The position numbers and the translations under genes are program-made. This document shows, one piece after another, positions 46,875 to 49,720 of a DNA stretch of 49,720 nt. The DNA is from Clostridium sp. (GTDB lineage: Bacteria; Bacillota; Clostridia; Clostridiales; Clostridiaceae). The notes beneath the pieces were generated by a model. It ran no database searches. It was not told where the DNA came from and saw only the letters and a list, made by a program, of their open reading frames with translations. The DNA is taken from the NCBI GenBank assembly GCA_015058405.1, contig SVCL01000100.1:1-49720 (forward strand), read 5' to 3'. Position 1 is the stretch's first letter. Each line of letters opens with the position of its first letter.

Positions 46875-47648
46875 ATGGATTTAAATAAATTATTACAAAT
46901 AGCCACTTACGCAGGCAAAATAATGCTTGAAAGTGGTGCTGAAACCTATAGAGTTGAAGAAACCATATACAAAATTTGCTTTGCATTTGGAGCTGATACT
47001 GTAGATACCTTCGCTACTCCTACAGGGATTATGGTATCTATAACTTATAATGATAATTTAGAAACTTATTCTTTAATTAAAAGAGTAACTTCTAGAGGAG
47101 TCGATCTTAATAAAGTAGATAAAGTTAATGATTTGGCAAGATACATACAAAATAATTCTATGGATTTAGATACTTTACATAATAAACTCAAAGATATTGA
47201 TAAAGGAGATAATTATAGTTTACTAACAACCTTACTTTTCTCTGCTATGTCAGCAGGTATGTTTGCAATAGTTTTTGAAGGAGATTTGATGGACTGTTTA
47301 GCAGCCTTTATTATAGGATTTATAATTCAATTTATATCTATTAAATTTCAAAGACTTGAAATGAATGCCTTCTTTATAAATACTATATGTGGAGCCACCT
47401 CATCAGCTCTTGCTATAATACTTTACCTTATAGGAATAGCAAACCATATATCTTCCACTAATATAGGTGCTATGATGCTATTGGTTCCAGGTCTTGCTAT
47501 CACTAATGCTGCTAGAGATACTATAGCTGGAGATTATTTATCTGGTATTACTAAAGCTGCAGAAGCATTTCTAGTTGCAATATCAATAGCCGTTGGTTCT
47601 GGTGCTGTTCTTAGCTTTTGGATAAATACTTTAGGAGGTACTTTTTAA
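46875..47648 (+). CDS. ThrE-type threonine/serine exporter, N-terminal half
   Basis: This 257-residue protein (DUF1212) has an N-terminal soluble domain (GKIMLESGAETYRVEETI, a hallmark) and several membrane helices from about residue 115. It forms the first half of a two-gene threonine/serine exporter; the second half begins in its stop codon. TATAAT at 46833-46838 could be the -10 box. The ribosome binding site is AGAGG. Confidence 0.88.
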   Translation: MDLNKLLQIATYAGKIMLESGAETYRVEETIYKICFAFGADTVDTFATPTGIMVSITYNDNLETYSLIKRVTSRGVDLNKVDKVNDLARYIQNNSMDLDTLHNKLKDIDKGDNYSLLTTLLFSAMSAGMFAIVFEGDLMDCLAAFIIGFIIQFISIKFQRLEMNAFFINTICGATSSALAIILYLIGIANHISSTNIGAMMLLVPGLAITNAARDTIAGDYLSGITKAAEAFLVAISIAVGSGAVLSFWINTLGGTF

Positions 47649-48097
47649 TGCTTAACACAACTTTAGCTGCTGCTTTAGGTTCCCTAGGATTTGCAGTCAT
47701 ATTCAATATAAAAGGAAAAAAACTATTTTATGCTTTTCTAGGTGGAGGTATTAGTTGGTTTGTTTATCAAATATGTTTATTGTTAAATATACCACCTATT
47801 GTAGGATTCTTTATTTCATCTGTTTGCTGCTCTATATATGCAGAAATATTTGCTAGAATCCTCAAAACACCTGTAACAACTCTTATAGTATGTTGTCTTA
47901 TTCCTTTAGTTCCTGGAGCTGGTATGTATAATACAATGTACGAAGTAGTTCTTGGTAACATAGATAAAGGTCTTGAACTTGCCATATCAACCATATCTAG
48001 TGCTGGAATTTTAGCACTAGGATTAATATTTGTTTCTACAATAACTAGACACTTAAGAAACAAACCCAAAATAATACATAATAAAAAAGAAGATTAA
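47648..48097 (+). CDS. ThrE-type exporter, C-terminal half (DUF3815)
   Basis: This 149-residue integral membrane protein has about four or five helices and the PLVPGAGMYNT motif typical of the ThrE C-terminal family. I start at the ATG at 47648, which overlaps the stop of the upstream half (TAATG) and has GGAGG nine bases before; the frame further upstream is only an overlap. The split pair replaces the single-chain ThrE of actinobacteria. Confidence 0.88.
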   Translation: MLNTTLAAALGSLGFAVIFNIKGKKLFYAFLGGGISWFVYQICLLLNIPPIVGFFISSVCCSIYAEIFARILKTPVTTLIVCCLIPLVPGAGMYNTMYEVVLGNIDKGLELAISTISSAGILALGLIFVSTITRHLRNKPKIIHNKKED

Positions 48098-48103
48098 TTA
48101 AAT

Positions 48104-48160
48104 TAAAATGGATCTTATATAAATAAACACTTTTTAGTGCTTTATATAAGATCCATTTTA
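48104..48160. terminator. Bidirectional terminator after the ThrE pair
   Basis: The arms AAAATGGATCTTATATAA and TTATATAAGATCCATTTT are exact reverse complements (18 bp), with a loop that itself contains CACTTTTTAGTG. It serves the convergent transporter gene too. Confidence 0.85.
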
Positions 48161-48191
48161 TTCAATCTAGTCTTCTTTTTATTTATATTAT

Positions 48192-49556
48192 TTAAAATAA
48201 ATTTTTTATTATATCAAATATGCCTAATCCATATAGGAAAATTAATAATATACCAAGTGGAGCTATATATTTTACCGCAAATTCATATAATGCCTTAGTT
48301 TTAAATTTGTATAATTCATCACTAGAAATTTCTTTACTAGCATTTTTAGCTCCCCATGTCCATGCTACAAATAGACATACTAGAATTCCACCTAGTGGCA
48401 AGCAAATATTAGCAGTAATAAAATCTAAAGAATCAAATACTCCTCTATCTCCTACAAGTTTAAAATCGCTTAATGGTCCAAAGGATAATATACTTGGTAT
48501 TGACAGTATAAATAATCCTAAAGTTATAAGACAAGTTGATTTTTTTCTATTCCAATTAAATTGTTCTACTAAAAATACTACTGATGTTTCCATTAAAGAT
48601 ACCATTGAAGTTATTGCGGCTATTCCAACTAAAACAAAAAATAGAACTTCAAATATTCTACCAAAGGCCATTGACTTAAATACTGCTGGTAAAGTTATAA
48701 ATATTAAACCTGGACCTGCTCCTACTTCTAATCCATAAGCAAATACTGCTGGAAATATTACTATTCCTGCCATAAGTGCAATAATTGTATCAGCTATAGC
48801 CACCTTATAAGATAAAGTAACTAAATTTTCCTTCTTATCTATGTATGATCCATATGTTAATATTATAGCCATACCTAAACTTAAAGTATAAAAAGAATGT
48901 CCTAAAGCCTCTAAAACACCTTTTATAGTTAACTTCGAAAAATCTGGATTAAATAGAAATTCAATTCCTGCTTCAGCCCCAGGAAGAGTTACAGATCTAA
49001 CCATTAATATTACAATTAATAATACCAATACAGGCATGGCTATTTTAGAAAACTTTTCTATCCCCCCCTTTATCCCTGAAATAACAATAATAGCTGTTAT
49101 CACTAAAACCAATAATGTACATATGGTTGGTTCTAGTGGATTTGAAACTAATGTATTAAAAAATTCAGTAAATCCATCTGTAGAAACCTCTTCAAAAGCT
49201 CCTGTAATTGATCTATATATATAAGACATTATCCATCCTGCTATAATTGAATAAAATGATAATATTACAAATGCAGTTGCTATAGATAAAAATCCTGTAT
49301 AATGCCATTTTGTATTAGGTGCTATCTTTTTATATGCTTCTACTGCATTAACATTATTTTTTCTACCTAATGCAAATTCTGAAAGCATTACTGGTATTCC
49401 TATTGATACTATACATATTAAATATACCAGAATAAAGGCTGCTCCACCATTTACCCCTGTAATATAGGGAAACTTCCATATATTCCCCAAACCTACTGCT
49501 GAACCTACTGCCGCTGCCAAAATCCCCAATTTGGAAGCAAATTTTTCTCTTTTCAT
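48192..49556 (-). CDS. Sodium-dependent neurotransmitter-symporter-family transporter
   Basis: This 454-residue NSS (SNF) transporter has about 11 membrane helices. The sodium- and substrate-site motif GSAVGLGNIWKFPYITG is in helix 1 (about residues 17-33), and LGMAIILTYGSY is helix 6. Bacterial members, such as LeuT and TnaT-like proteins, import amino acids; the substrate here is not determined. The ATG has GGGGG seven bases upstream. Confidence 0.93.
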   Translation of the reverse strand: MKREKFASKLGILAAAVGSAVGLGNIWKFPYITGVNGGAAFILVYLICIVSIGIPVMLSEFALGRKNNVNAVEAYKKIAPNTKWHYTGFLSIATAFVILSFYSIIAGWIMSYIYRSITGAFEEVSTDGFTEFFNTLVSNPLEPTICTLLVLVITAIIVISGIKGGIEKFSKIAMPVLVLLIVILMVRSVTLPGAEAGIEFLFNPDFSKLTIKGVLEALGHSFYTLSLGMAIILTYGSYIDKKENLVTLSYKVAIADTIIALMAGIVIFPAVFAYGLEVGAGPGLIFITLPAVFKSMAFGRIFEVLFFVLVGIAAITSMVSLMETSVVFLVEQFNWNRKKSTCLITLGLFILSIPSILSFGPLSDFKLVGDRGVFDSLDFITANICLPLGGILVCLFVAWTWGAKNASKEISSDELYKFKTKALYEFAVKYIAPLGILLIFLYGLGIFDIIKNLF

Positions 49557-49679
49557 TCCATTTCCCCCTCAATTTACTTACGTTCTGTTAAGTTATATGA
49601 ACATTGCTCTTCTCAACCCTAGAAAATATAATAAGTTTAACTAGAACCAATTATCCCCCTAGAAAAGGAGAGAAGATCA

Positions 49680-49720
49680 ATGAACAAAACTAATAAAATA
49701 AGATGTCCTCGTTGTCACTC
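49680..49720 (+). CDS. Partial CDS, zinc-ribbon-like N-terminus
   Basis: AAAGGAG lies ten bases before an ATG, and the frame runs off the window as MNKTNKIRCPRCHS. The CPRC pair suggests a zinc ribbon. Transposases and other DNA-binding proteins often begin like this, but 13 codons are not enough to name the family. Confidence 0.55.
   Translation, partial: MNKTNKIRCPRCH

Noticed and set aside
46606..46884. 92-codon plus-strand frame ahead of the ThrE gene
   Set aside because: Its composition is low-complexity Phe/Ile/Asn/Leu from AT-rich intergenic DNA, it overlaps the glyA start and the ThrE promoter, and it has no ribosome binding site.

Overview
The window is a low-GC, AT-rich piece of a Firmicutes chromosome, best read as a mesophilic cellulolytic Clostridium (sensu stricto). 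The signs are GGAGG-type ribosome binding sites, many T-rich intrinsic terminators, a T-box leader, clostridial housekeeping families (DUF4364, TSCPD, ThrE pair, large BadF/BcrA-type activase) and a cellulosome locus. I do not assign a species.

Layout. 1-8450: housekeeping genes (double-OB SSB-like protein, NodB-type deacetylase, DUF4364, a YVTN propeller, a TSCPD protein, folC, and valS with a valine T-box). 8454-30783: the accessory core. A seven-gene minus-strand cellulosome cluster is transcribed from 30783 to 13890: GH74 xyloglucanase, scaffoldin (CBM3-X2-4 cohesins-X2-X2-cohesin), GH9-CBM3c, GH5 mannanase, GH9, GH48, CBM4-Ig-GH9. All six enzymes in it carry a C-terminal type I dockerin. 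An eighth cellulosomal gene, a GH5 endoglucanase, lies apart at 8454-9980 behind a cre-like site.

Between that GH5 gene and the main cluster sits an agr quorum-sensing locus: agrB, a LytTR response regulator (agrA-like) and an HPK10 kinase (agrC-like) on the plus strand. A 47-residue agrD-like autoinducer precursor at 13572-13715 is on the opposite strand, convergent with agrC and separated from it by a perfect 25-bp inverted repeat. A CPBP intramembrane protease, the superfamily of the staphylococcal AIP-maturation protease MroQ, is divergent from agrB and runs toward the GH5 gene. All parts of a peptide quorum circuit are therefore inserted between two sets of cellulosome genes. This suggests, but does not prove, density control of cellulosome production.

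31100-49720: mostly ordinary chromosome: aroD, a 44-aa basic protein, a 1428-aa activase, TPR and transglutaminase proteins, a recX split by an apparent 4-bp duplication, an M16 protease, an OmpR/HisKA two-component pair, an SDR reductase, a dipeptidase, a metallo-beta-lactamase-fold protein lacking two metal-ligand histidines, glyA, the ThrE pair, an NSS transporter and the first 13 codons of a CPRC-containing protein.

How the genes fit together: cohesins of the scaffoldin capture dockerin enzymes acting on cellulose (GH48, GH9, GH5), mannan (GH5) and xyloglucan (GH74). Two stem-loops without U-tracts flank the scaffoldin gene and could set its mRNA level relative to the enzymes.
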